The position numbers and the translations under genes are program-made. Source: Basidiobolus meristosporus CBS 931.73 (Eukaryota > Basidiobolomycota > Basidiobolomycetes > Basidiobolales > Basidiobolaceae). Taken from it: a stretch of 64,000 nt of DNA. The notes under the pieces were generated by a model. It was not told the DNA's origin and searched no databases. It saw nothing but the letters and a program-made list of their open reading frames with translations. Positions 1 to 10,408 of the stretch are shown here, in pieces (the stretch's first letter is position 1; each line of letters opens with the position of its first letter). Location of the stretch: the NCBI GenBank assembly GCA_002104905.1, contig MCFE01000134.1, positions 1 to 64,000 of the forward strand, written 5' to 3'.

Positions 1-542
1 GTCATACCTTCATTGTCTAGCTGTTTTATGAATTGTCAGCCACACTTTTTTTCAAAATTCCCCTTTTTTCTCTGAATCCCAACGCTCTCTACTTAACCTT
101 TACCCCGTTAACCCTTTCCCCTTTTGCTTTCTAACCTTAACTTCACACCGAATTGGGTGACTCCCCCAGCTATACCATCTCCCTTCCCTTCCCTTCCCTT
201 TCTTTCCCCTTGTACGTATTTCTTCGAAGGGTATTTGTACTTGCCAAGGTTGCCTCCGACCGTGATACCTGTACCAATAGTTCTATCTGTATTCCTTGTC
301 GTGATTCCCTTGCTGAGAGTTCTGTCCGACTATTTAAGTGAAGTTCCTTTGCTAGGAAGGTGTTTATCTATTTCGTCAGCGTCACATCAGAGTTCTTTAG
401 CCTCGCTAAGTACGGTGTGTGCCTAAACTTGCACTTGCTACTAGCCTCGTGAATCTTTCCGGTTGGCCAAGTCCCGCTGCCTCTTTCCGGTGGCATCTAT
501 TCCGAATAGCTTAGTACCTCTCTCCTCCCCCCTAGCCACACC
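1..542. other. Upstream region of the RapGAP gene
   Basis: No gene is supported here. The stretch is strongly pyrimidine-rich on the plus strand, with repeated CCCTTCC and TTTCC runs around 110-215 and 480-535, as often seen in fungal promoters and 5' leaders. Short open frames lack recognisable domains. The start codon at 543 sits in a favourable CACCATGG context. Confidence 0.5.
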
Positions 543-2082
543 ATGGCCAAATTTGACTGTGAAAACTCTGGTTTTTACGAGGTCAAGACCACCCCCACCG
601 CAAGGATAACCCTCACGGGGGTGCAGGAATCCCTTCTGCAGGAAGCGGAGAAAAATATCATCTGGTATCGCGAGCATTTTTTTGGTCGAGGTTTGCCTGC
701 TTCAACAACCGTGTATTGCGTTCATGCAACTCAACAGATTTCCTTCCTCACAACATCAGAGCACCAAAACTACTTGGCCCTGGAGAGTCCATATGGCCCG
801 CTGTCGGTCTCAGTGGTGGAGGATTGTCATGAGAATAATATGTTTGTTATTATCCGAACCTCCCAGGTAAGCGTCCTGTTAGGGCGGCATTGTCTGGACA
901 TGAAGCTGACCGCGTCACGTGATTCAGGGATCGGAGTTCGTGGTGGTCAACGCAATGAAGATACACAACCCATGGTTCCGTAAATGTCTGTCCCTCCCCC
1001 CAACCATCCACGCGATCATGAAGCAAGCCAAGCCAGGCTTCCTGGCCAACATGAAGCTTAGCCTATGCAAGAGCCCGATGCTGCCAAGCGCGTTGTTGGA
1101 GAGTGAGGAGAGGCAGGTAAGCTGTCTTACGCAGCCACCATTTGAAGCGTCCGTCTCTCGCTAACCCACCGTAACCCAACGGTAGATCATTCGCAGCTAC
1201 AAGTTCGGAGTGTGCTACATCGGCCCTGGCCAATCCAACGAGGATGATATGTTCTCAACCACCCTAGGTAGATTGATTTCAGTGTCACCAGATTCATGGC
1301 AAGCGCGCTAATACTATGGGTATCCTCTTCAGAACAAACGTCCCCGGCGTTTTCGGGATTCCTCAACTTTCTGGGGGAAACGGTGCCATTGAAGAACTGG
1401 AAAGGATATAGAGCCGGGTTGGATGTGACTAGTAAGTACTTGTGCCTGTGTTGGCGCCAGCGTGACACCCAGCTGACCTAGATCCGAATTCTTCAGGCGA
1501 CAACACTGGTGTGAACTCGGTATATACAAGCTGGCAAAACTATGAAATCATGTTCCACGTAGCCCCGATGCTTCCATACAACGAGCGAGACACACAATGC
1601 TTAGAGAGGAAGCGACATATAGGGAACGACATCGTCGTGATAGTGTTCCATGAGAGTGACGAGCCTTTTCAGCTCAGCAGCATCTCGTCCAACCGCAACC
1701 ATATAATATGCCTTGTAAAGCCCCATAACGAAGGCTACAAGTATGTCGCTAGTTTTCCACGTACTTATGCATCGAGTTCGTTCACTGACCATCGCCCTGA
1801 ACATGAATGCAGGATTTCGTTAGCCTGCAGGAAGGATGTGCCAGCTTTTCAGCCTGAGCTCCCAGAACCGGCGGTCATTAGCAAGGACGCCACATCCCGG
1901 GACTTTCTACTGCATATATGTAAGTTTCTCTAGACACCAATACTGCCTTGCTCGTACTTATCGCATCCCTCCCAGTAATCAATGCCGAACGTGCATCTTA
2001 CAAGGTCCCAGTGTTTGCCACTCAAATCTCACGGACACGATCGGTGCTGTTGTACGATATCACTGAACGCTTCACAAGCTAA
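543..2082 (+). CDS. RapGAP-domain protein (GTPase-activating protein for a Rap/Rheb-type small GTPase)
   Basis: Seven exons join in phase: 543-866, 928-1116, 1186-1267, 1333-1431, 1497-1740, 1813-1919 and 1976-2082, giving 383 aa. Introns are 56-72 nt with GTAAG/GTAG/GTATG donors and CAG/TAG acceptors. Residues from about 172 to the end match the RapGAP fold: YKFGVCYIGPGQ, then WKGYRAGLDV, YEIMFHV, and the hallmark ERKRHIGNDIV. In Rap1GAP the Asn of that last motif is the catalytic 'asparagine thumb'; here it is about residue 275. The end (LINAERASYK, then TRSVLLYDITERFT) is also typical. The N-terminal 170 residues resemble the dimerisation half of the Rap1GAP/SIPA1 group only loosely. There are no PDZ or extra regulatory domains, so this is a minimal family member. 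The real substrate (Rap/Rsr1-like or Rheb-like) cannot be told from sequence. Splice sites and domain continuity make the model strong; an additional 5' exon cannot be excluded. Confidence 0.9.
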
Positions 2083-2726
2083 CTAATCCACGGTTAACCA
2101 AGTACCAACCTACATAAAGATATATCCGTAGCTCTCTCCTCCACTTATCCATTCCATCCAATTTCTTATTGCACGTAATCTGTTCAAATCCCACTTTTTC
2201 CAAGCTTGGTTTCTCATTCCCACATGATCCTCCCACTCAATCTCAATTCCCCGGATTTCCTTTAGTTTTGTGCATGCTTCTCTGTGGGGACCTGAACAAA
2301 TCTACCTCCCCCTCCACTCCCCTCCCCCTCCCGTCAACATTTACTTTTGCGTAGAGCAAGATACAGAATAGCGACTCTGGGCATCATTGTTGTGCTAGAT
2401 ATAGTTTTAGGGTCTTCATTTGCTGTAAATTACCCATCAATTCCATTAAAATCGGAGCGAAATATTGGTTACATTGTAGCTATGGAAACGAGAGAATGTG
2501 CCCATCGATTTGTCTAGAGCATACACCTGACTGCCTGTTACGAACCGGTCCCCTCCCGCAATCCGCCTGGCTTTGTTGGAGGCGCAACGGGGTTGCTGAC
2601 AGAAACCGGCCGTACGCTGGCCCTTGTCCAGGGGACCCTTAGGAGAGTGAAAAATACCTTTATGTAATGAAGTTATCTATATTGCTTACGGCGCATTTGG
2701 CAGTGGTGGCTATAGCCCTCCTCCGG
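2083..2726. other. Intergenic region between convergent genes
   Basis: The upstream gene ends at 2082 on the plus strand and the next ends at 2727 on the minus strand, so this is a shared 3' flank. It contains CT-rich tracts near 2300-2335. I see no RNA gene, repeat or domain-bearing frame. A TTCAAATCCC near 2185 resembles a tRNA B box but has no flanking stem. Confidence 0.5.
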
Positions 2727-5600
2727 TCAAGAGAATTCCTGGGAGGTGCTTGTCTCGGTCAGCTGTCTCGGCTGTTTGCTTTGTCTTGCCAGGATGCGCT
2801 GGGTATCAAGTGGTAAAGATAGCTCCTCATCTTTAGAGCTGTGACCCCGAGGGAGTGGATGCCTCCACACAACGTAATTGTATAAGTGTGTTACGATGGA
2901 GTATAGAATCCCCATGCAGCTGGTTACCAAGGAGAGGAAGGAGAATAACTTGAAATAGCCGTTGGAAGTCTTGTAGATTATCTATCAATGGGGATAAGCC
3001 AAGGTTAGTGCTTCGAGGGGGGGGGGAGTTGTGGCATGAAAGGGGAAGTTTACCTGGATGATCAGCTGCGGGATGTCTTCTATCACGACGCCAATCGCCG
3101 TACAGAGAAGAATCATGCGGGTGACTTTGGTTGAGAAGGGGGCGCTAAGCGAGTTGAACCCTAGAAACCGAGCCCTCAGTAGGTTCAACAGTACCGGATT
3201 CGTAGCAGCCAGGATGGATACGAGGGAGGTAATCAAGGTGTTTCTGGCAAACCATTCGTGAAACAGCGGGTTGTTGGAGACCTCGCTGACGATGATGTAT
3301 GCTGAGGCCACTAGATTGAACGAGAACGGAAGGACCAGGAAAAGGATGGACGGGATAGCCAATCTTGGTATATCGAATGAGTTCCACGCAACAAAGAGAA
3401 AGTCGGCGACGAAGTCGGCCAACGAGAGCGCTAGCATGAAGATGATTGCATTGTCGCTCCTTGGAAACTTCCTATGGCAAATGGCGAAGCCTACGATAAC
3501 CGCCAGGAGGACGACAACTATGGCCACCAAACTCCTCCAGTTGTCTTTGAAGAGGCTCTCCTCTCTGATCACTCCAAAAGCCGGATCAATCAGTTGGGTG
3601 AAATTTCCATAGCCAAGCGGGCTACGATCCTTGTTTCGGATCATGAGGGAGAATTCGTTGGCCAGATTGGAGGCGGTACGCTTACCACCGATCCCAATCT
3701 TCTTTAGCTGGACCTGGTAAATCTCACCAGACTCGGTGCTTCTCAAGTAACTGCATTCGATTCGCTTGGCTTCTATTGGCAATTGGTCGATCAGTTCCTG
3801 GCATAAACCGGAGCTTATGGCTGCCCTTCGTGCACCATTCCCTGGATTGTTAGTATTCAGCCGAATCTGCATCTTGACCCCATCCTTCTCCGCACGATTC
3901 GAATCGCTCTTTGTGCGTAGGAGCCACACATTGGAGCCAATACCCGGAAGCGGCTCGCCAATGGAGCTTCTAAAGGCTCCTCCCTCGACAGTAATGTAGT
4001 ACCTGCCTTCGGGGCTGTTAAACGCCCACTTGGAGGCTGTGAAATTGTAGCTGCTAAGCGTCTCCAAACTTGCTTGCACCGTGATGGTCTCCCTCGGATA
4101 CTTGAGGTTCTCGCTGTAGATTTTGATTTTCCCGAACCCTGTTGTGTAATTCGAATCCAGGAAGTAGATTCTGAAGTCTTCTCGGTTAAGGTCGATCTCA
4201 GACCCAAGCGCCGGCTCGGTGCTGACGATGTTTGGGTTGTCATCATAGCTGGACCGATTCAGAAAAGTGGGCAGATCGACGGAATGTACGTTGAAGCCTT
4301 GGATCGTCCAGTCTCCCGGGCCGCTTCCACCGCCTGCGCTTAGGCTCAGAATGGTATTGTTGGGAAGTACCGTTACTCCTGTCGGCATGACATCTGGGCT
4401 GGCAAACGGAGTCAGGTTCCACCAACGATCGTAAAGTCTCACGGAAGTGTTGGAGTCGGGTGTGATGGTAACAAGGCCGCCGTATGGGAGCCCGTAAGCT
4501 ATTGACTGGCCCTGAAGCACGCTGATGTTTTGGGGCGCCTCGTTCAGCTTGCTGGGCAGCGTATATAGTGAGCCGGAGTATGAGAATTGGGTGATGTATG
4601 TGATGCGTTGCATCATATCCGCCCCAGCGATGGTCGGCGTGAATTCATCATAAACGCAGAAATGCCCATCCCCAGCGGTCAGCGCGTCACATTTGATGAT
4701 CATCAGTAGTCCTGATGTCTGGGAGTTGGCCACAATAAAAGCCTTCGCCGGAGGCTTGCCACTGTTTACGTACGCAGTGCGGATCAGGTTGATGTTGGTC
4801 GAGATCGTGGACACCCAGCTTACCATAAAGCTACCGTCTGCGGTCACCGATGTGGATACAGTCGGTTGGTAATTGAAGGTTCGGTTCGAAAGCTCGTTGG
4901 AGAGGATATCGCTTGCCAGGATGGCGGGAGAGGCTATTTCGTTGCCAAATCCATCAAACTGGTATATCGTCAGGTCGGAAATATTCTGGTAAGTGAGCGA
5001 CCGGATCACAGCAACCATAATCACCACCGGCTCCTCCGAAGTCACAGCAGCGTCGAAAGCATCCACTCGCTGGGGGATCATTTTGGGCATGTTCACCGCG
5101 GTGCCGTTTCGAAGATAGATTTGTAGGAATAGGTCGGGATCCCCCGATTTCCTGTAAAGATGAGCAAATCCGTCGTCGTAGAAAGGCAAAAACAACGAAT
5201 GCTCTGCTGAGAGGATTTTAGGCATGTTTTCTAGCCGGAACTCCAGCTGACGGTTCCGGTCGTATTTCTCCAGAGTCCCGGGCTTTGTGTTTGCATCGAA
5301 CATTTGGAAAGGGGATGCCATGTAATCTGAATACGCTTGCTCGCTGGCGAAGTTATTAAAGGACCAAAGAGTACCTCCGCTCTTCGGGAATGCTGTCATG
5401 CGTTGGAAGGGGACCGGAAATGATTGACAGAAAATTGTTCTTATCCGGATTAGCTGGCCAAGGACCAAAAGGACCCCTTTCTTCTTGAGGAACATCTCTG
5501 GAGGTTGCAAACCAGGCCAGGCTGTGTGGTGCAGCGGGGTAGAATGTGAGAAGTCAGACTCGGCGGCGTGCCAGGTAAACACGCCCTCCATGGGCCCCAT
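2727..5600 (-). CDS. Large ectodomain protein with C-terminal six-helix membrane region, function unknown
   Basis: Two exons: 5600-3054 and 2981-2727, with a 72-nt intron 2982-3053 (donor GTAAAC, acceptor TAG), phase 0. The product is up to 933 aa. The first ~690 residues look extracellular: beta-rich, with many N-x-S/T sequons and Thr/Ser-rich loops, and no enzyme motif I recognise. About six hydrophobic helices follow, near residues 690-708, 718-740, 747-771, 788-808, 829-849 and 860-875. The fifth contains IEDIPQLIIQ and runs straight across the exon junction into IIYKTSNG. From memory this layout recurs in families expanded in Glomeromycotina and Mucoromycota. The cytosolic tail (about 50 aa) is polar. 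The first ATG is doubtful: a TATA-like TTAAATA lies only about 7 nt upstream of it, and residues 1-35 are not signal-like. A start at Met36 (position 5495), giving MFLKKKGVLLVLGQ, would supply a signal-peptide-like N terminus. Confidence 0.8.
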
Positions 5601-7398
5601 TTGGACTATTTAAGCAGCTGCTGCCGAACGCCGAGTATTGTGCCAATTGTCTCAGATTCAAGTTATATCAGCGGACCGTGGAGCAATCCTCAAGTCAAAA
5701 GAGCTCCGTAGGCATCGATGGCCGAGTAAAGACGAACCCATTTCCTGCCTGATCCTGGTAGCCGCCAGCGCCCCACCAAGGCGTTACTCTGGGATGCACT
5801 GATAGACTTGACCTCTATATTAAGTTCCAGATCTGCCATCATCCATGAGGGCAGCCTTGATGCGATCTTATTTTCATCAGAGGCTCCCTAGCAATGCAAT
5901 CCAGGCAGTCACGTCTTTGATGTGTTCCGACTCCCATTTTGTTCCGATTGATCTCAGATACACTCCATCACCTTATTCTGTATCACTCTCCGGCCGACTC
6001 ATCAGCAAACTGGGCCTCCCGCACTGTTGAATTCAAGCAGATCGAGGCTTGTCAACCCTCTAATGAGATATTCTGGAATATCCCAATTCTACTTAACGAC
6101 GCTTTGTTTCGGAACAGGCAATGTGCTGTCGCACAAGATGGAATGCATCATTGTGGATGATTATTCATCAGCCCAGCGCTCATAACAAGAACCGTTTTCC
6201 AGACTATGCGTCAATTACTAGCTTCAGCCCATAGAAGATAAAGCAATCTCTCGAGATTGAAATTACTTGGCGGGTCAATACTGGCGGGCTGTCCTGAATG
6301 TTGCTGCTTTGGAGCAGCAACAAATTGTTCACTGCCTTCTCTAGATACCAACATGGTTGCAAAGTTAGGAGAAATGACGCCCTCTCTCGGCGTTGGGCAT
6401 GGAGGCTGGTGTCGTGGGCTCCAATAGGAATCTGTGCGGCATGCTGGAGACGGTTGCAGCTGGTTTATTTCTTCTGGCATGTAATCATCATCAATGTTGT
6501 AGCATACGGTTGTTGGGGATTGATCTACTCTAGTCCAATAGTTGCTGTCAATCTGGACAGATCATTCAGCGGAACACCATTGAAGAGGGAGGGAATGAGG
6601 ATGAAGCATTGAATGATTTGTAATGATGCGAATGCTGAATAGTTGGATATTAGACATTATTTTTCTCCAATCAGCAAATTCCCGAATGGAACATGCATTT
6701 TTCGACAGTGGATGCAACAAGGCCCGAGCAGATAGAAATGGCGTTCACGCCTTGCCTTGCCTTTCCTTTCCTTGCCAGAGCTCTCCCTTCCCTCAGTTGA
6801 TGATATGCTAATACAAGTGCAACTCCAACCACTTTTAAGGACTGGACTACTAGCGATACGGCGGATCCCAGAACGCACATACCAATCCATAGTTCTCGTT
6901 GCAGCAATGAGATTGTTAATTCCACCAAGCCTTCAGATCCAAGAGGTTCTCCAGCTCTCCGGTTGTGCCTGGCCAGATGGAGGTTGGAAAACTTGCCTGC
7001 CTTGCTGACACACTCCAAGTACTCGTTGCACTACTCTTTGTTCTAGTTATATTACGAAGCTACACGGAAGCGCCAACAGCTACTCACAGCCCATTTACCT
7101 AATCACGTTTGAAGGTTTATTCTGATTCGTCAATAGGGGAGCATCCATCTCCAAGGCAGGGAACGAATCATCGATTGAGTGACCTAACGATTATCAGAAA
7201 CTCGACAGCTCGAACGGGAAACAAAACATGCCGCACTCTTGCTCAGTAAGGCTTGATGGCAATAGAGTAACCTTACTGTCTCTAGGACCGATATTGGGTA
7301 TAATCTGAGGCTGATATCCATAACTGCATCATGATCAACGATCAAGTCATGATGCCCAAGTCACACAATTAATACTAAGGATCTTGATGATAGGAGGG
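5601..7398. other. Intergenic, no supported gene
   Basis: This 1.8-kb gap lies between two minus-strand membrane-protein genes. It holds short frames in all phases without any recognisable domain or consistent splice partners. A CTTGCC/CTTTCC-rich stretch occurs at about 6750-6785. It presumably includes the promoter of the 2727-5600 gene and the 3' flank of the 7399-8422 gene. Confidence 0.5.
5607..5613 (-). promoter_or_regulatory. TATA-like box next to the annotated start
   Basis: The minus strand reads TTAAATA here, 7 nt upstream of the ATG at 5600. If it is a TATA box, transcription would begin downstream of that ATG. This favours translation from the in-frame ATG at 5588 or, more likely, the one at 5495 that yields a signal-like leader. 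Confidence 0.35.
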
Positions 7399-8422
7399 TC
7401 ATGGAACATAGTCATGATTTTCCAGATCGTCCACGATTAAGCTCAACTCGATATCTTCGAAATTCTCCATAGCGTTCATCCCATCCACCTTGCTATCCAA
7501 AGGCACGAGATTCTTTTGGGACATCTTTGGTTTTTTGAGAGGCCCCACTGCGCCTGAGAGCTTCTCAAGGTTGATAGCATGAACTCGTGGCAGACCCGAT
7601 TTCTTAAGGCTTCGAGTACGAAGAAGTTGCTCCAGCGTAAGTTTGGAGGAGACTACCCCTAAATGGACGCGGATGAGATTTAAAGTCGGGAGTGGGCCAG
7701 GGGTCCGAAATCAACTTACAGCTAACGTTGAATAGCACGCTCGAGTTGTCCCCTAAAACGCGCAATAAGACGAATACCATCATGACGACACTGGTGAGAG
7801 TTGTTGCAACGGAGAAGGTTGTGCCATCTTGCAGCAGAGTGACGTAAACCTTGGCTCTGATAAATTTCCACCGATTGTAAACGGAGTACAAGAAACAGGC
7901 AGACAGGTACGCGTTTAAAGATATCTCCACCGCCACAAGCATCAAGGCTATGGTAGAGTTCACGATATTTGTGCAGGTGAGCAGTGGAGTGACAGTCACC
8001 TTGGCAAACAGGATATTCGCCAGGCCCATTGAGAATCTCGCCAGGCCAAGAACGACTCCGTACGAGAGTATAGGATACGACGACTCCGAGCAATAGTAAA
8101 CCTTGATCAGTAGTATTGTCTCGATGCAAGTTGTTGAAAGTAGATTCAGGCTTGCTGCCGTGTACATCTTGATGTCACATCTAAAATCGAACTGAAAGAA
8201 AAGAACGATCAATGCTATGTTTGTAACGGCGCCTAGCATGGCTTGTATGAAGCATAAATAGTTTATAGGCTTTCGATTCTCTACGACCAGCTTCAACGCG
8301 TGATACGTGTTGTTGATAAACACGGTCGTGGCCATGGCTATCACCGCCATCATCATGTTGTTTTGGTAGAGTAGATATAGGGGGGCGGTCAGCTGGACTG
8401 GATGTTCGCCATGTGGACTCAT
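7399..8422 (-). CDS. Seven-transmembrane, receptor-like membrane protein (orphan)
   Basis: Two exons, 8422-7720 and 7658-7399, with a 61-nt intron (GTAAGT donor, TTTAG acceptor), give 320 aa. Seven hydrophobic stretches are visible near residues 16-37, 55-77, 88-109, 118-141, 155-181, 202-222 and 226-245. The last spans the splice junction, which turns NVS into NVSW and continues VVSSKLTLEQLLRTR. A short N terminus without signal peptide and an approximately 75-residue hydrophilic C-terminal tail fit a GPCR-like topology. I see no E/DRY, no opsin Lys, no Ste2/Ste3 hallmark and no transporter motif, so ligand and coupling are unknown. It could instead be a non-receptor seven-helix protein. The next gene downstream on the same strand is the ectodomain/six-helix protein 1.8 kb away; co-regulation is not indicated. 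Confidence 0.8.
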
Positions 8423-9075
8423 GAGGGAGATAGGGAGAGGCCTGATTAGAGCAGCGAGAAATGGGGCCTTTAGTGTAGCCTAAGAAAAGCCTTGACACGG
8501 ATCAGGCGAATTCTAGAGTTGGTGCAGGATATAGCCCCGAAGCGAGATACATTTATAGCTAACATTGGGTCGAGGACAGTGAGCTCCACAAGCGGTATGA
8601 TGTAGAGGAGGTGCTTATGCTACCAATAAGTGGCAAGCACCCCGCCCATATCAGGTTAAATCAGCAAGTAGTTGAAGGCATTTCCATCACCCTCCTACAT
8701 CTAGGTAAGATGAAAATATCGATTCTTCACGTCCTGGGCAGATCCCGGCCTCCTGCTGATCCAGATGCACATGCAGATCAATACACTGAATGTGATTGCT
8801 CGTCGTCCGCAACCACAACACAGAGCTCATCACCGTTCCCGGGTGCCATCTGATCTAGCCCTTAAGAGGTTAGATAAATCCCTGAATGTACGGTTGATAT
8901 GAATTCAATTTATGTGAAAGGAGATCCAGGGTGACTGGGTTTGTTACTTTCTCCTCTAGGAATTGTAGAACCTACAGAAGTGGACCTCAAATTAATATTG
9001 GGCATCAGGATTTGTACACATACATCAGGGTTACTTTATTTATTACTACAGTGCACATCGGAGAGAATCAGGTGA
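8423..9075. other. Intergenic, likely promoter of the seven-helix gene
   Basis: No domain-bearing frame or RNA gene is seen. It separates two minus-strand genes and probably holds the 5' flank of the seven-helix gene and the 3' flank of the Myb-like gene. Confidence 0.5.
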
Positions 9076-10029
9076 CTAGGGGGTGCCAAAAGTTGGTTCC
9101 AACTCTTGCAACAATATTTGAAAACGTTCTTTCTCCGGGAGAGAAGGGTCCAATTTGTTTAGCTTCGGCATCACCTTTCTTTCAAAAAAGTTCCTGATAT
9201 AAATTCTTGATCGCCATGGAATTAACGTATGGATATCCGACCAAGAATGGCCATATTTGATCAATCCTTCTAGCATCAGCTTCCTTTCTTCGTATGACCA
9301 GTCTCCTTTCTTCAGGGACGGGTTTAGATAGTTGTCGTAGCGTTCGGCAACCGTAGCTTGGTCTCGCCCTGGCATATCCTGGACAACGGCATGCCAATTC
9401 CTGCCATACTTTTTGACGTTCGCGATGATCAACTCATCTTCCTCTGAGGTCCAGGAGGTTCGGTTCAACGAGGGATCTAGTCTTCGCGTCCACCGTTGCT
9501 GGCACGCCTTGGGGGATCTCTTAATACTCTCGGAGATGAGCTTCCACTGGTAGGAGTATTTCGGGATCTCCATGAGTTCCCTCAAGCTGTTATCGTCTTC
9601 CGGGGTCCATTTGCCGTGACGAAACTCTTTTCTGGTAATGTTGAGCATATAGCATCTGGCCAGACTTTTGGCGGACCGGTCCGGAAAGTGCAGCAGGAAT
9701 TCGGACCATTTGGTTCCGTGCTGCTCGACTAACTTGAACAACTTGGCTTTTTCTTCCTCAGACCATTTTATCTGCTTCCGCTTCTGATCGACCGGCTTGA
9801 AGCAGAACGGATCCGACGATTTCGAGTGCACGCTTGCGTAATTAATCCATGGCAAATACTTGTACAAAGTAGCTATTCTAGAACAAGAGAGATTTCAGAC
9901 GCGCTCAATAAACATCACGACAAAGCACAGAACACGCCCAACTGACGGGCGAGACCGAAAGAGGCAGGGAAAGATATCGTACCTATTGCTGATGGTGAAG
10001 GGAGAAGGGTTCCTTGTCAGAATGTTCAT
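9076..10029 (-). CDS. Myb/SANT-repeat protein with four repeats
   Basis: Two exons, 10029-9983 and 9877-9076, flank a 105-nt intron (GTACGA donor; CTTGTTCTAG acceptor) and give 282 aa. The long frame has no in-frame ATG before its first conserved residues. Splicing to the ATG at 10029 supplies one in phase, yielding MNILTRNPSPF and then the IATLYKYLPW stretch. Four Myb/SANT-type helix-turn-helix repeats begin near residues 54 (IKWSEEEKAKL), 106 (KWTPEDDNSL), 160 (SWTSEEDELI) and 213 (DWSYEERKLM). Each has the regularly spaced aromatic residues of the fold; the second and third are closest to c-Myb/SNAPC4-type DNA-binding repeats. The basic, Ser/Asn-containing N terminus without acidic residues could also act as a mitochondrial presequence, so nuclear location is not certain. 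Probably a DNA-binding regulator; target unknown. Confidence 0.8.
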
Positions 10030-10408
10030 GCGTACAGTTGAAGCACACTCGGCAATACGAAGAGAAGTATCAACCTCACTGGCAAAGAAGAATTTACCAT
10101 GAAAATTCAAACTCTGAAGTGATTAGATTTTATTTATATTTATACAGGAATAACGATCCAACTGGAATTTCGGACCCTTCAAGTATATGTATATATATTT
10201 GGTATAATGGTCGGATATGGAATATAATTGATGAAAGAGCACACAATGGGTTCAGACCCGCTAGAGCAGTGGACATATTTGCTGATGCCGAACAAAGCAT
10301 GCATGAACAGAATTAAATTAGGTGGATGTAGATGTGGATGTGGGGTATTGGGTTGTAACGTATGAACAATGCGACGGGGTGGTGTAAACTAACTATGGAC
10401 AATAGAGA
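10030..10408. other. Short intergenic region
   Basis: AT-rich between about 10120 and 10240, including an ATATGTATATATATTT run. Presumed promoter of the Myb-like gene and 3' flank of the globin gene. No gene seen. Confidence 0.45.

Noticed and set aside
2185-2195. TTCAAATCCC, resembling a tRNA B box
   Set aside because: No T-stem, acceptor stem or A box at suitable spacing.
6298-6612. Frame with a hydrophobic stretch in the 5.6-7.4 kb gap
   Set aside because: Composition is unlike the neighbouring genes, there is no splice or domain support, and it overlaps an antisense frame of similar quality.
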